Assembly (NCBI GenBank): GCA_964570665.1
Contig: CAZMZH010000007.1
Location: forward strand, 145,910-209,909
DNA length: 64,000 nt
From: JAJDAT01 sp964570665
GTDB lineage: Bacteria; Nitrospinota; Nitrospinia; Nitrospinales; JAJDAT01
Direction: 5' to 3'
Part shown: one piece after another, positions 29,001 to 31,909 of the stretch
Layout: every line of letters starts with the position of its first letter
Numbering within the stretch: the first letter of the stretch is position 1
Made by a program: the position numbers and the translations under genes
The notes under the pieces: generated by a model
Told to the model about the DNA's origin: nothing
What the model saw: the letters and a program-made list of their open reading frames with translations, nothing else
Database searches by the model: none

Positions 29001-31417
29001 CAGACCCTGAATACCGTTCTAGCATTAGTCTCTATGGAACCTTGGAATCCACTACAGCCAATTTAACGGCAGGTTATAACGTAGCGACAAATGGCGACGT
29101 AACAATAGACAACTTAACCATTGATGCAAACCAGGATATTTCAACTCGCGGTTCCTTAACGTCTACAACGGCTAATTTGAACGCGGGCGACGACATTAGT
29201 TTGCAATCGGTTTCAAATATTCAAACCCTGACGGCAACCTCAGGCGACTACCTGAGTATTGGCAATGAATTGAATTCTGACAACGTCGCCTTAAACTCTC
29301 AAGGAACCACTACTATTAGAGGAAATACCAACATCGCGCAAAACTTGACTGTAACTTCGGGTAGTAGAATTAACATCTACGACAATCTAACGGTTCCAAC
29401 CGCTGATTTAAACGCCCAACAAAGTATTTACTTTAGAAACGATTACGAGGCTGGCAATCCTGAGATGGATGAAAACATTAACATTAATAACTTAACGGCT
29501 CTAGCTAATCATGACACCGATCCAGAGATTCGATCTAGCATTAGCGTCTATGGACGAATGACATCAAACACCGCAAACTTAACAGCAGGACACAGCGTAG
29601 CGTTTAACGGAGATTCCACATTTGATACATTAGTAGCCGACGCTGGCAACGACGTAGTAGTCCGCGGAATATTAACGGTTGGAAACGCTCAGTTAACCGC
29701 TCAAGACGACGTTTACGGAACCGGAACGCTAAACTTTGACGAACTCGTGGCAAACGGCGGAGATCGAATTTCTTTTAAAACTTTAAAAGGTAAAACGGTC
29801 GATATTCAAGGAGAGTCTATAAGCGTTGGCGGCGATACAGCAGTAGAAGAACTCAATGCAAATGCAAATACTGACTTCGTTATTAGAGAAAATGCTCAAG
29901 CGGATGTAGCCAATATTGAAGCGGGAAGAAATACCCATACCCGAGACGACGTTAGCATCGAAACGTTGAACGTAATCAATTCGGTTAACTTCACCCAAGC
30001 GGGTACTTTAACTTCCACAAACTTAAACGTTAACGTTAGCAATGACTTTTCCACTCGCGGTATAGTAACCATTCAAACGGCGGACGTTACGGCAGGCGAC
30101 GACATTGGAATACATTCCGTTTCAAACATTACTACACTAAACGCAAACGCCACCGATCATATTAGCGTAAGTAACGCTCTGATAACGGTGGATGCAAGTT
30201 TGATGTCGGGAAGTAGCGTTCGCATTGCGGGAACTTCCAACATCACTAATTTAACTGCCAATGCCGGAATCGACGTAAGCACTGCGGGCGACGTTTCAAT
30301 CCAAACCGGTTCCTTAACGGCTGGAGACGACGTACACTTTGGCGGCGTTACAAGCTTTGATAACGTCACCGTAGATGCCGTAGATAGCGTTACTACCCGC
30401 TTCGACGGATCCTTAACTTCCTCTACAACGAGTATCGACGCAGGAAATGATGTTTCGCTAAATGGATCGAACGATTTAGGAGCCACTACCATTAATGCAG
30501 GAGACGATGTAGTGGTTGGCGGCGCTGGAACGGTCACAACCGAATCTGTGCAAATTACGGCAGGCGACGATGTGGTAGTTGGAACAGGCGGTTCCGTTGA
30601 TGCAACTACCAGTGTAGAAGTTAACGCGGGCGACGATACGGTAATTTATGGTTCGGTATCGGGAGAAAGCGTCGATGTGGAATCAGAAGACGACGTTGTT
30701 GTAACCGGAGACGTTACATCGAATAATGAAACTAATATTTCAGCTGGCGATAACATCGATATCAACGGCGGTAATGTTGAATCCTCCGGCGAAATGAATT
30801 TGAACGCCGACTCCGATTCTAATGGATTGGGTAACTTATCAATTCGCAATGGCGGGACCGTAACCGCAAACGATCAAACGCTAAACATTTCCGCCAACGA
30901 CGTAAATATTTCGGGAGCGTTAAATAGCGGCTTAGCGGCAACCAACATTCAAGTTTCCGACGGCGGTTCTATCGGCCTTGGACTGACATCAGGCAATATG
31001 AGTATAAACGGAGCCGAGTTGCAAAACATCTCATCAAGTTCCTTAAACTTGGGCGGAATCAATAATCAATTGATCACTGTAGACGGAATTACCAGTGTCC
31101 AAAGTTCTAACATAGGTTCTTTAAACTTAAACTCCAACGCAAACGCCGGTACGGTAAGCTTTATTAAAAGAGACTCCTCGTTCAACTCTTTGAACGTTAA
31201 CGCAGGTGGAGACGTAGCGGTTCAAACCAATCTAACTACTTTGGGTAACTTTACCGCTACAGCGGATTCCGACACTAACAACGCAGGCGGCTTCTCATTT
31301 TCCACTGACAAAACAATCGCAACCTCAGGCGATATCCAAATATCCGGATCTGGTAATACCATAGACGGCACGCTTGACGCTACCGGCTCTACAACCATTA
31401 CCGATACCAGTTTTTAA
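5039..31417 (+). CDS. Giant two-partner-secretion exoprotein (filamentous-haemagglutinin-like), about 8,790 residues
   Basis: I place the start at ATG 5039; the frame also opens at TTG 4976, which would add 21 residues. A long signal peptide (hydrophobic L-W-I-G-F-L-V-Y-L-I-G-G, cleavage near residues 41-42 at V-Y-A-L-P-Q) leads into a haemagglutinin-activity/TPS domain (about 42-300). That domain carries the hallmark L-T-N-P-S-G-I-L-F-G and resembles the start of the minus-strand TPS gene at 63097. Next come a G-D-A-G-G-G ... G-T-W-L-L-D-P module (about 5940-6360), many modules of about 250-300 residues with I-G-L-G-D-x-x-G-D and S-G-x-E-L motifs (to about 23560), three T-T-H-S-P-L-T-V-G modules, a short-period solenoid (about 25480-30740), and a final long-period module. 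Many modules contain D-x-D-x-[DN]-G-x-G loops. It should be exported by Sec and a TpsB pore; no tpsB gene is in the window. No C-terminal anchor is seen (ends T-D-T-S-F), so it may be released or C-terminally truncated. An adhesin or surface-fibre role is inferred. Confidence 0.9.
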   Translation: MDELIQKSQKRFLKPNLSIFFLRLWIGFLVYLIGGWPTLVYALPQDGQIVAGQGNIQQPSPTDMVVNQSSEKMIADWQSFGIGSQESVQFKQPGSNSVALNRVLGANPSEILGKLSANGQVFLTNPSGILFGQNARVNVGGLMATTLGISNKDFLDGNYKFNQDPSKALASIYNKGLIQSSGYVGLLAPNVENHGTIIANAGSVALGSGNAASLDFIGDGLINFAITEPVEGEVLDSDGNVVEHRVLNTGKIQAGTVALTAKNASDVIKNVVNNTGVIEAYSAVEKDGEIYLMAEGGKVSVSGTLDASGKRAGEKGGTIHVLGDEVDLDNASIDASGDAGGGTVLVGGDFQGKGSIQTANNTRVSEDTLINADALSQGNGGKIIIWSENSTVTKGILTARGGAISGNGGLIETSGKNHLVVTKAADVSAKNGLAGTWLLDPRNIEITNATSGVDQNGGEFNPNSDSSTVDVALINQALNNGTSVVITTGTDGNQEGNITVTAAILKSSGGDTSLTLNAAGKIIVNNTIASTSGKLDVNLLAKSDIDINAAISTNGGNFLADTQGGVNSLTPHISGVAPTINHVSGAPTPTGTTKITISADINTNGGDVSLGNANGTTTVVLLGAGPVQTDNNQEIIFNGGSINQAKDLNINADIIIEGNGENLTLAATNDINFKGSVLLRNGGLSSVTLVINADSDADGSGDLIVFEDSTINTNGALTITANDIDLLGEIHTSLFGVTILVSDNGTIGLGNAAGNMSLSDAELDRIYSAGLTIGSFTNGDITVDGVSRLLTLGTTLNSGGNVTFQNTASSIDFLTVNANGNIAVNTDLNVAQGSFVGVADHDNSGAGDFSISSGSDLTAAGNITITAVNILQGGNFNSGGALTLNGTVLVSGPVSQTAANGITITDDLINDGTITIDADSDKDGSGAFTLNNGISIVSNNNDITITASDFIINGTINSGSATTTLLVSVDGTTIGIGDGGVGSASISGTEIQNITAGTLVIGNTNAGSINVGTVSAANSANVGNLEFQSGSSITVTGSLSTGGDLSIHAGSGLDVDATLNSSGGSILAQADGSISIDAGLTTSGGLISLETSGADIHLNQDITTGGGDFLADAGANFTSAELTVHVSGLAVAAPRISGAQTNIDSHISGGVVPTADKATIFINADISTSGGDITLGRNKNKVQSLLGAPGGPPTNDVSSNVVFGNLTGGGNQSLGADAGNLNFNASIFLENKGVNTLTLQARQNVNFNGQVLLGGSDQLNLIVIADNDNNGTSDFVVGSGASVQTNGGSLDITAKDIDLIGEIDTGAGDISISVSTNGTIGLGNATGTLTLDNSELARLNGGNLTLGNNSGGDIVLDGVSLTQFTSVTLTSGNDVSFNNNSSAFNDLTINANEDINVNADLSTQGNFLATANANSNGSGDFSLGDGNTVASTGDLTVNAINIFQSGNFSAGGNLTLNGILTVVSNVNLSALDGITITQNLINTGTITINADTDLDGLGTFKLNSGVLIDSDNFDITITAADFDIAGNIDSGSGTTSLFLSINGSLAIGDSLHYQDAQISGSELQKITSGNLVLGGSRARVVGLNGVLLTDTANIGNLTVQSGGDVVFEGASSTFKNLTINAERNITARNNVTTTIGNLIATADSNQDGSGDFFLQDNTTLTSSDDLTVTAGNIIQLGSGTFSSGGVLTLNGNILSDTGVISLLADDGIIVTENIITHGGITINANVDQDAIGDLVIEDDVIIYTTGSVIFLIANDFDIRGTVSAATGTIVIAERSEANSRQLEIGSNSGPGGSTASISSAELRRLSAWKLDVQSRGNIFVTGIETQDLAGILNEVVFNSITDNVYFNHVSNFGQDVSVAANKDIFINQNLTTDGDLEFINAASAGTGRLFHQSGATINTNNHDLLIKVSDVIIGSTSFIDVGSGAITFATNQNNTIALGSSSGDLNLSTDEIKNISAGKFQIISNNQFSNGDILVGGLFDGVADRFDEVILSGRQDITFEGGISKFKALTLDTWGNITINSSVTTAIGNLQANADSDNNGVGDFIQASSSIISSAGDIIVTAPNIFASGTVMAGGTIFFNGTVITPDAIVSLSAADGIIISDDLITFGTISIDADNDSDGSGTFTILSGKQIVSNDFDISIRASDFDIQGTINSGTGKTTLLVSVAKAIVIGEGGGASDAWITGNELQKITAANLVVGNDTNNTIVLNGITAAQSQNIGEFNLLATGSNADIHFLTPSSVKKLTATADDEIRVMGNLTVTQGDLSLTAFNDIFIESDITAASAVSIRANDDVTIENNIIANGDVYVKADLDGSGGGSGGNIVMTDGSEINAGSGLISLQANGGIVLSRLVTTNSSDTAVLVHSISRSIQDAGDTGGVNIEAASGGLKLIANYIGIGNAIETTVSKLEFSSGANSGVILINETDDLQLTNSFAYGGSSLVKVSAGGDLSLQGGSFENEAYFQATGSINIEQSVSSNGNFSFVADSDFNGNGDFIVNSGITLNTSGNILITSQAGTINGILSAGTLKLSTNGVITGTLQAADGVTISDNLILNQDIIIDADTDQDGVGIFTLNTGTLIYSNNNDITIIANDFDIDGLIDSGTGIITFKRATAGSIGIGEFSTPLDAMLDITNNDSEIARLFTDNLVIGGDNTTFLKVSEMVTGRYDDPNVDIENTHINGRKFYDIDKITLNAEGDLGVVAFDDQDSERLSFYDLEVNAVDGIINNEELYALDGNFKFDADSNNFADGFDSLFLGDHYGKDLTATGNIELSAQSGKIYSFGEIWLDAGGSVETTGYVDADSMFTIYANDGITINNNVDASGYVSLYADRDENGGVFSLVDGAHISSPLDLRIEASDINLNNTGALIGRNIALTNTSFGTSIGIGDATGDFTLSGNELQNITTGTLTIGGNFTSQINVDGVTASQSQLIDTVSLNALNINGGTTALIDFSNNASTFNALIASSANDIDVNVDVNTVVGDFTAIADSAHISGNTAGDFTLASGATVTSANDITVDALNIFQDGDFVSGGSITLNGVLQFSGNISAADGVTISQNIIFDGNINIDADSDRNGTGDFTLNTGIQINSNNHDISITANGFIINGTIDSGTADVYLRASVDDTFIGVGNYGVAFEISNSELQNISASNLYIEGNNTRGIYVVGVAAGSTDNIGTVHLNSGGSFTQFYLEESSFGSLEVNADSGVVILEDLFAENGLVLNGDSDGDGVGSVSIYSPALVDSNNSDISISADDFFLYGSITSGTGAIKLKSLSSSSRLRVGSSCSGCFNLSSTEMANITAGSLILDANSSNLLEVQGIDFTGSISGAVTMTGKDVAFTGTSSSFNDLIIYSDTKIASSSAIIANALTTATVTGMNIDTQVNTLTFANTGTGDIIVDNQGALTATGTNSGGSVNITTHSPLTVGAAGISAGQNITLTAAASGQNDDTVTINGNVISGGNLTVTAAEGVIVNSDINSGGAATFNADSDSNSFGDFTISLGQTITSTGNLSIDAENIIQNGNLDSGGVITLNGITQVSGDISAANGVTISQDLILDEAINIDADSDRDGVGNFTLNSGIQIVSTNHDITITANDFIINGTIDSGTADTIFKRSTAGTFSLGNINSGASLSNAELQKITSANLKVGGENTYAFWVYGFNSSSVGNVQLNSLSNSGNISFGGQTSTFNSLEANAKGNIYISQSVTSEGPILINADSDKNGLGFFSTQTGTTLSTNNADIKITADDISNFGLINSGTASVTIQSTDTNQGFGFGLFCSNCFNMDGHEIEKITSGNLIIDANASTFLQMGTTLAHTSNVSGTVTIQAKEIDVASNSTFNNLVLDSISDITSFSNRTITANSLTTKTVTGMNINTQVTTLSFTNTGTGDIVVDNQGGMTSSGTNSGGSVNITTHSPLTVGAAGISAGQNVTLTAAGASGQNDDNLTIQGVVTSTNGNIVLTADDIFQSNAAITTSAGSISIAASDFIINSTINSGSADTFLSASVAGTSIGLGDTAGDISISGAELDNITAQNLTMGGTNTSSIIVDNVTQNQTDQISGPINLISSGDVAFENNASTFRYGLNVQANDGIQVSTYVTSQFGDMILDGDADNLAGSSDQIVMGDSQRLSTSRNLILNSSVTGLGRIELMASDGITINDNVTSAGILLIIADTGSSGAGDLFINNGAVLTSSNNTLQINAKDLHLNGQLNAGTSLVVIGTTQNGTIGLGDTAGDMTISGAELQNITSQTLSISAPIITVDNITAAQSSNIAGKISLFTDGTIIFENNASTFNQTLSVSAYNGIQINTDIANIIGNLILNGDYNNSSNGNDSISIADNVNINSGGHVTIKATTGGVSTQNLQINAAESISIQNNVTATGALSFVADSDNNGSGYLSISAGSSLVSGNNNITLSADDFFIDGTINSGTADTFIFASFAGTSIGLGDTAGDISISGAELGNITAANLTIGNANTSSIIVDNITSSHGNYISGPVNLISSGNILFENNTSTFRSGLNALANDGIQINAELQTLIGNMVLDGDADNSAGLNDQITIGDSVKIRSYRALSLDSTNGGIVGLGNVSLLGFYGIDINDDLTSAGTLFISADIDKFGSGDLSINNGATVSSSNNMIDIRAKDFHLQGHLDAGSSIVAIGKTQDGIIGFGDTAGDMTISGDELQNITAYEFRVNGNSLSTTNSIIVDNITAAQSSNISGQTRIWSYGSILFENNASTFDKGLSVIAYDGIQVNADIATVSGNLSLNGDYNNSADGNDNIAINGPRTLNSGGDLTLFATQGIIGTGASNDRITLQAANDIFVNNDFTLGDDLAIHIRAQNDINVDGEIKTSGSTIDQIKLVADDVDNNGAGTIRIGSTGSLVAAGDSIELFADDIEIESGALIDSTILRIRAIDKGTIGLGDATGGLTLSGSELQSMIATFAIIGDSNGDINVDNVTQLNSGGLGEVSLLARGSSNQPTDSSVNFINNESIFRSLIVSADDGININANITTTNGSIRLDGNETFIGIGDSPIAFADGVTLTSAGDIILAAVDAGITTSGALTLNARDGITISNNLSAAGAVNINTDTDGNGTGRFSLSNVATVNTNNNSLTIEAADFNFDGSLNSGTADTFLMSSFSGSSIGLGYITGDISISGIELQKITANVLSIGGFNTNRISVVGISATQSQNIGTVELNALKTINISGSTTTALIEFNDIASTFNALSLKSRNDIDINADVNTVAGDFTAAADSPHISGNTSGGDFTLASNSTVTSFADITVDATNIIQDGDLVAGGAITLNGIVQLAGNISAANGVAISQDLILDEAINIDADSDRNGTGDFTLLSGISIDSNDHDITITANDFIIEGTINSGTADTFLFASVAGTSIGLGDTAGDISISGAELGNITASNLTIGSANTSSIIVDNISSGQNSNIAGQINLVGSGDVSFENNASTFFNTLNVQANDGIQINADITTFFGDMILDGDADNSAGLSDQIIIGDSKKLQSYRSLSLDSTNGGIFGLGYVSLIASDGIAINDSLTSASNLFISADLGSTGIGDFSIASGATVSSSNNNITIFAEDLDFQGQLDGGSRFITINKSQGGTIGLGDTAGNMTISGAELQNITAGTVIIGGNFPSSIIVDNITAAQTSNISGQTRLISSGIISFENNASTFDKWLRVDSNDGIQINADITTVSGNLSLNGDYNNSADGNDAITIGDNKTIRSYRSLSLDSTTGGISGLGSVALFGSDGISINDNLNSAGTLFINSDYGSTGVGTLSIASGATVSSSNNAITIFAKDLDFQGQLDGGSNFIIINKLQGGSIGLGDAVGDMTITGNELQNITAGTLIIGGNFPSAITVDNITAIQNFNISGQTRLVSSGTITFENNASSFFNSLSVEANDGIQINANVSTLAGDMSLEGDWNNSVDSNDQIVIGSGKTLSSAGSLTLDSTNGGISTLGAVNIFARNGIDINDNLNATGSIFMSADIESNGVGDLTVASGVTVSSSNNRITIFAKDLDLQGQLNSGTNSMFIYGTGSGMIGLGDTAGDMTISGAELQNITSSHLTLGGTLIGGIEVDNITAVNNANIDEITLSAQNVNNTITFGGSASTFTKLNAYSNDGVTVNANLSTTDTLKVFSDSNNTGTGDFTVSDQATVLTGSGFTLVTNDIHLNGTGSINTGSNQLLISASDGETIGLGDGTSGFSLNGSELGNITTQTLAITSSALFNSNIVVNNVQNTNVANISEVRLAATGASQTITFENNTSNFGLLNVDAEQVIINADLNSTNDVSITSEQTLSINSSITALNDLDIVSSNGSINVNGSLTSTNGDLSLYANDQINTQAQVNATNGTLEFDAGDDITINADVNFGAVGIMTTDGRIDTDNGAEIIGVSLATITRTGMDLNTQVANLNFFNFITGDVIVDNHGGITATGTNLGGTVDITTHSPLTVGGAGITAAGNITLTASGEEGKTDDNLTIQGNVTSTSGSVDLASDDALIVDSAVSAASGDIEVASTNDTVTINESVTSSGDLMISAQDIEVDGTVAANNLTIVAADGNSIGLGNATGDMTLDGSELDNISVNNVVIGDVNTGTITVDGIAETQSDTLGSVTLNSNDSINLVNEGSTFDSLTANANGDVNVETDVTADVGDFVAVADADGSGDGGFTLTQNASVTAEGEIGITAEETIVDGALAASGGLNLAAVDGITISNDYTVDGEINIDADSNKDGLGNFELLNNIAIDSTNNAIAITANDFIINGTINSGTADTILTTTFGRSIGIGDGGGNARIDRTELANITANNLIVGDDQNSSITVDGVQLIDLTNIGGVTLNATQVGKSVLFRYNPSSFKDLTVNADNDITSYSGLTAQSANLTANDAITLRGTTTVPTLTANGRSISIDGATTSTTANLTATNNVTVYGTSNIDNLQVNAGIDVVLKGTLNGNTANINAGDDLTVSNATSTFNSFTASATDDVSLTGSMTVETLTLNAGDYLTINGATNVTNLSMNAGRDARLYGDVTATIGDINANRHIYFRNNIDIGTINADTQSSIDANATIISNTANFSATGGSVTFRGIHNITNLTANAGTYDVNLYGTLNSVTGDIDAGRHIRLRESSTFQDLDMNAGQGIATVGNLTATTGNFTAGNTASFNGTTNVDTMTVNTGTDIVFYGTVNSTTASLTANDDAYLYANTSIDSLNVDAFDDIGVRTSLTSTQATFSSGDTITLDGTLIVDSLTVSTDNYDVNVRGALTSSSVDIDSGRHAYLSGVSNITDLDMNAASGISISNDLTSDTTSLTSGSSTTLRGTSTLGDLTVNAGNSVNFYGTLTADTAEVDAGQYFRLRESSTFQTSMDVDAGYYIDINGSLTAQTGIFTSGYSAAFNGINNIDTLNVNAINDISVKGSLTASNSATLSAGDDLSLHAASSFGTLNATAVKDLAVSGSLSSTQATLDTGRNLSLRGTVIVPTFSANAGNDLNTYDILDTTNLTLSGGRNIRINSTVTASSADIDAIGSATVYGNATLNSLEVDAGQSVNLYGSVSAVTGTINAGQYARFRNTHDYTTSLNVNAGTSVDLYLGSITTPTGNFIAGSNAGFNGTVAIDQLTVDAGQDLWIKGQLTSTTANLTAGDDLTLNTVANLQTLSASANDELYVTNVLNSNQATLTSQDNITVGGTVTIATGVLNSQRHIYLRDNLNIDSLTATAHHDTDPSMNSSVSVTGSLTSVTANLNADYNVSINAVTSADNLTIVAGRDIIVRGQLTSTTANMSAGNSLGLHSVSDTASLTANATNDISIRNSLTGTQATLTAQDNITIQGTTTLQNFDATAGNSISVYGTFASATGDLIAQRNISLRDNISINTLNATAQHDTDPAVLSSISVSGALDSTTANLTAGYNVSVNANSTVNNLTVDAGNDLTVYGQLTSVMTDLTAGDDLKVSAISNIQTLIANAADGLNIGNQLTATDVNLTSLGNVTVRGNTSMQTLTINSGAGINIYDNLTATTANLDAQNSIYFRNNYKVGSADTIDIGTLNATAQNDTDPEYRSSISLYGTLESTTANLTAGYNVATNGDVTIDNLTIDANQDISTRGSLTSTTANLNAGDDISLQSVSNIQTLTATSGDYLSIGNELNSDNVALNSQGTTTIRGNTNIAQNLTVTSGSRINIYDNLTVPTADLNAQQSIYFRNDYEAGNPEMDENININNLTALANHDTDPEIRSSISVYGRMTSNTANLTAGHSVAFNGDSTFDTLVADAGNDVVVRGILTVGNAQLTAQDDVYGTGTLNFDELVANGGDRISFKTLKGKTVDIQGESISVGGDTAVEELNANANTDFVIRENAQADVANIEAGRNTHTRDDVSIETLNVINSVNFTQAGTLTSTNLNVNVSNDFSTRGIVTIQTADVTAGDDIGIHSVSNITTLNANATDHISVSNALITVDASLMSGSSVRIAGTSNITNLTANAGIDVSTAGDVSIQTGSLTAGDDVHFGGVTSFDNVTVDAVDSVTTRFDGSLTSSTTSIDAGNDVSLNGSNDLGATTINAGDDVVVGGAGTVTTESVQITAGDDVVVGTGGSVDATTSVEVNAGDDTVIYGSVSGESVDVESEDDVVVTGDVTSNNETNISAGDNIDINGGNVESSGEMNLNADSDSNGLGNLSIRNGGTVTANDQTLNISANDVNISGALNSGLAATNIQVSDGGSIGLGLTSGNMSINGAELQNISSSSLNLGGINNQLITVDGITSVQSSNIGSLNLNSNANAGTVSFIKRDSSFNSLNVNAGGDVAVQTNLTTLGNFTATADSDTNNAGGFSFSTDKTIATSGDIQISGSGNTIDGTLDATGSTTITDTSF
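7100..23560 (+). repeat. Coding repeats: long-period solenoid modules of the giant exoprotein
   Basis: Protein-level repeats of roughly 250-300 residues recur with the order D-x-D-x-[DN]-G-x-G-x-F loop, I-T-A-x-D-F, G-T-I-x-S-G, I-G-L-G-D-x-x-G-D, S-G-x-E-L-x-x-I, then a V-D-x-I/V block. Copies differ heavily at synonymous sites, so they are old. Some are closely related over long distances, for example about 13950-14240 and 20660-20960. A further copy closes the protein at about 30780-31200. Confidence 0.8.
25480..30740 (+). repeat. Coding repeats: short-period solenoid of the giant exoprotein
   Basis: The repeat type changes here to short units dominated by T-x-T-A-N-L-T-A-G-D-D, N-x-x-T-L-x-A-x-A-x and L-x-G-T-L-x-S motifs, recurring at roughly 20-25 residues. 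This is typical of a narrow beta-solenoid. Block duplications can be seen, for example the H-D-T-D-P-x-x-x-S-S-I-S-V segments near 28010, 28490, 29000 and 29510. The region lacks the D-x-D-x-D-G loops of the preceding modules. Confidence 0.75.
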
Positions 31418-31423
31418 TAGAGA

Positions 31424-31816
31424 TTAATTATTCGGTCGGAATTTATTGACGTAATAGTTGGCTATATCCTTAATAGAAATTACGCCAATAATTTTTTTCT
31501 TTTCCGTGATTCCAAGATGTCGGATATTACTTTGCTGCATCTTTAAAAATGCCGCTACCATCGACATTTCACAATCAATCGTCATCAGTGGTTGACTCAT
31601 AACGGAGGAAACCAAAATCTCTTTCGGGGAACTTTCTTCGGCAATTACTTTTCTTAAAAGATCGGTCTCCGTAAAAATACCTTTAATTTCTTCTTTCTCC
31701 GATACTAAAACAGAACCTATCGCTTTATCCCGCATAAGCTTTACGGTTTCTAAAATGGTGGTTTGAGAGTCGACGCTTATAATTGACTCGTCCATATAAA
31801 ATTTAACTGCGTCCAT
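31424..31816 (-). CDS. CBS-domain pair protein
   Basis: This 130-residue protein is two CBS motifs and little else, a small regulatory module that typically binds adenine nucleotides. The first CBS covers about residues 10-62 (I-G-S-V-L-V ... G-I-F-T-E-T-D-L-L-R-K) and the second about 70-122 (M-T-I-D ... I-R-H-L-G-I ... G-V-I-S-I-K-D-I). A GGGAG ribosome site lies about 9 nt before the ATG. It lies 93 bp downstream of the sensor kinase on the same strand, so it may be co-transcribed and tune signalling or an energy-status response. The specific target is not evident. It ends head-on against the giant exoprotein gene with 6 bp between them. Confidence 0.85.
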   Translation of the reverse strand: MDAVKFYMDESIISVDSQTTILETVKLMRDKAIGSVLVSEKEEIKGIFTETDLLRKVIAEESSPKEILVSSVMSQPLMTIDCEMSMVAAFLKMQQSNIRHLGITEKKKIIGVISIKDIANYYVNKFRPNN

Positions 31817-31909
31817 TGAATAATTCTCCCAATTATTAATTTCTAACCAAAAATTTAGATAGCAAGTTGAATGAAGCTAAATCCTAATTATAAGGCCATT
31901 TCCACCTAT

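Noticed and set aside
6967..31000. Many long minus-strand ORFs inside the giant exoprotein gene
   Set aside because: They are rich in Ser/Pro/Val-type low-complexity sequence, complementary to Ala/Asn/Thr/Gly codons of the repeats, and none has a recognisable domain.
31400..31424. Frameshift at the end of the giant exoprotein hiding a C-terminal anchor
   Set aside because: The next gene on the opposite strand ends only 6 bp away, leaving no room for a longer C-terminus; if the protein is truncated, the rest has been lost.
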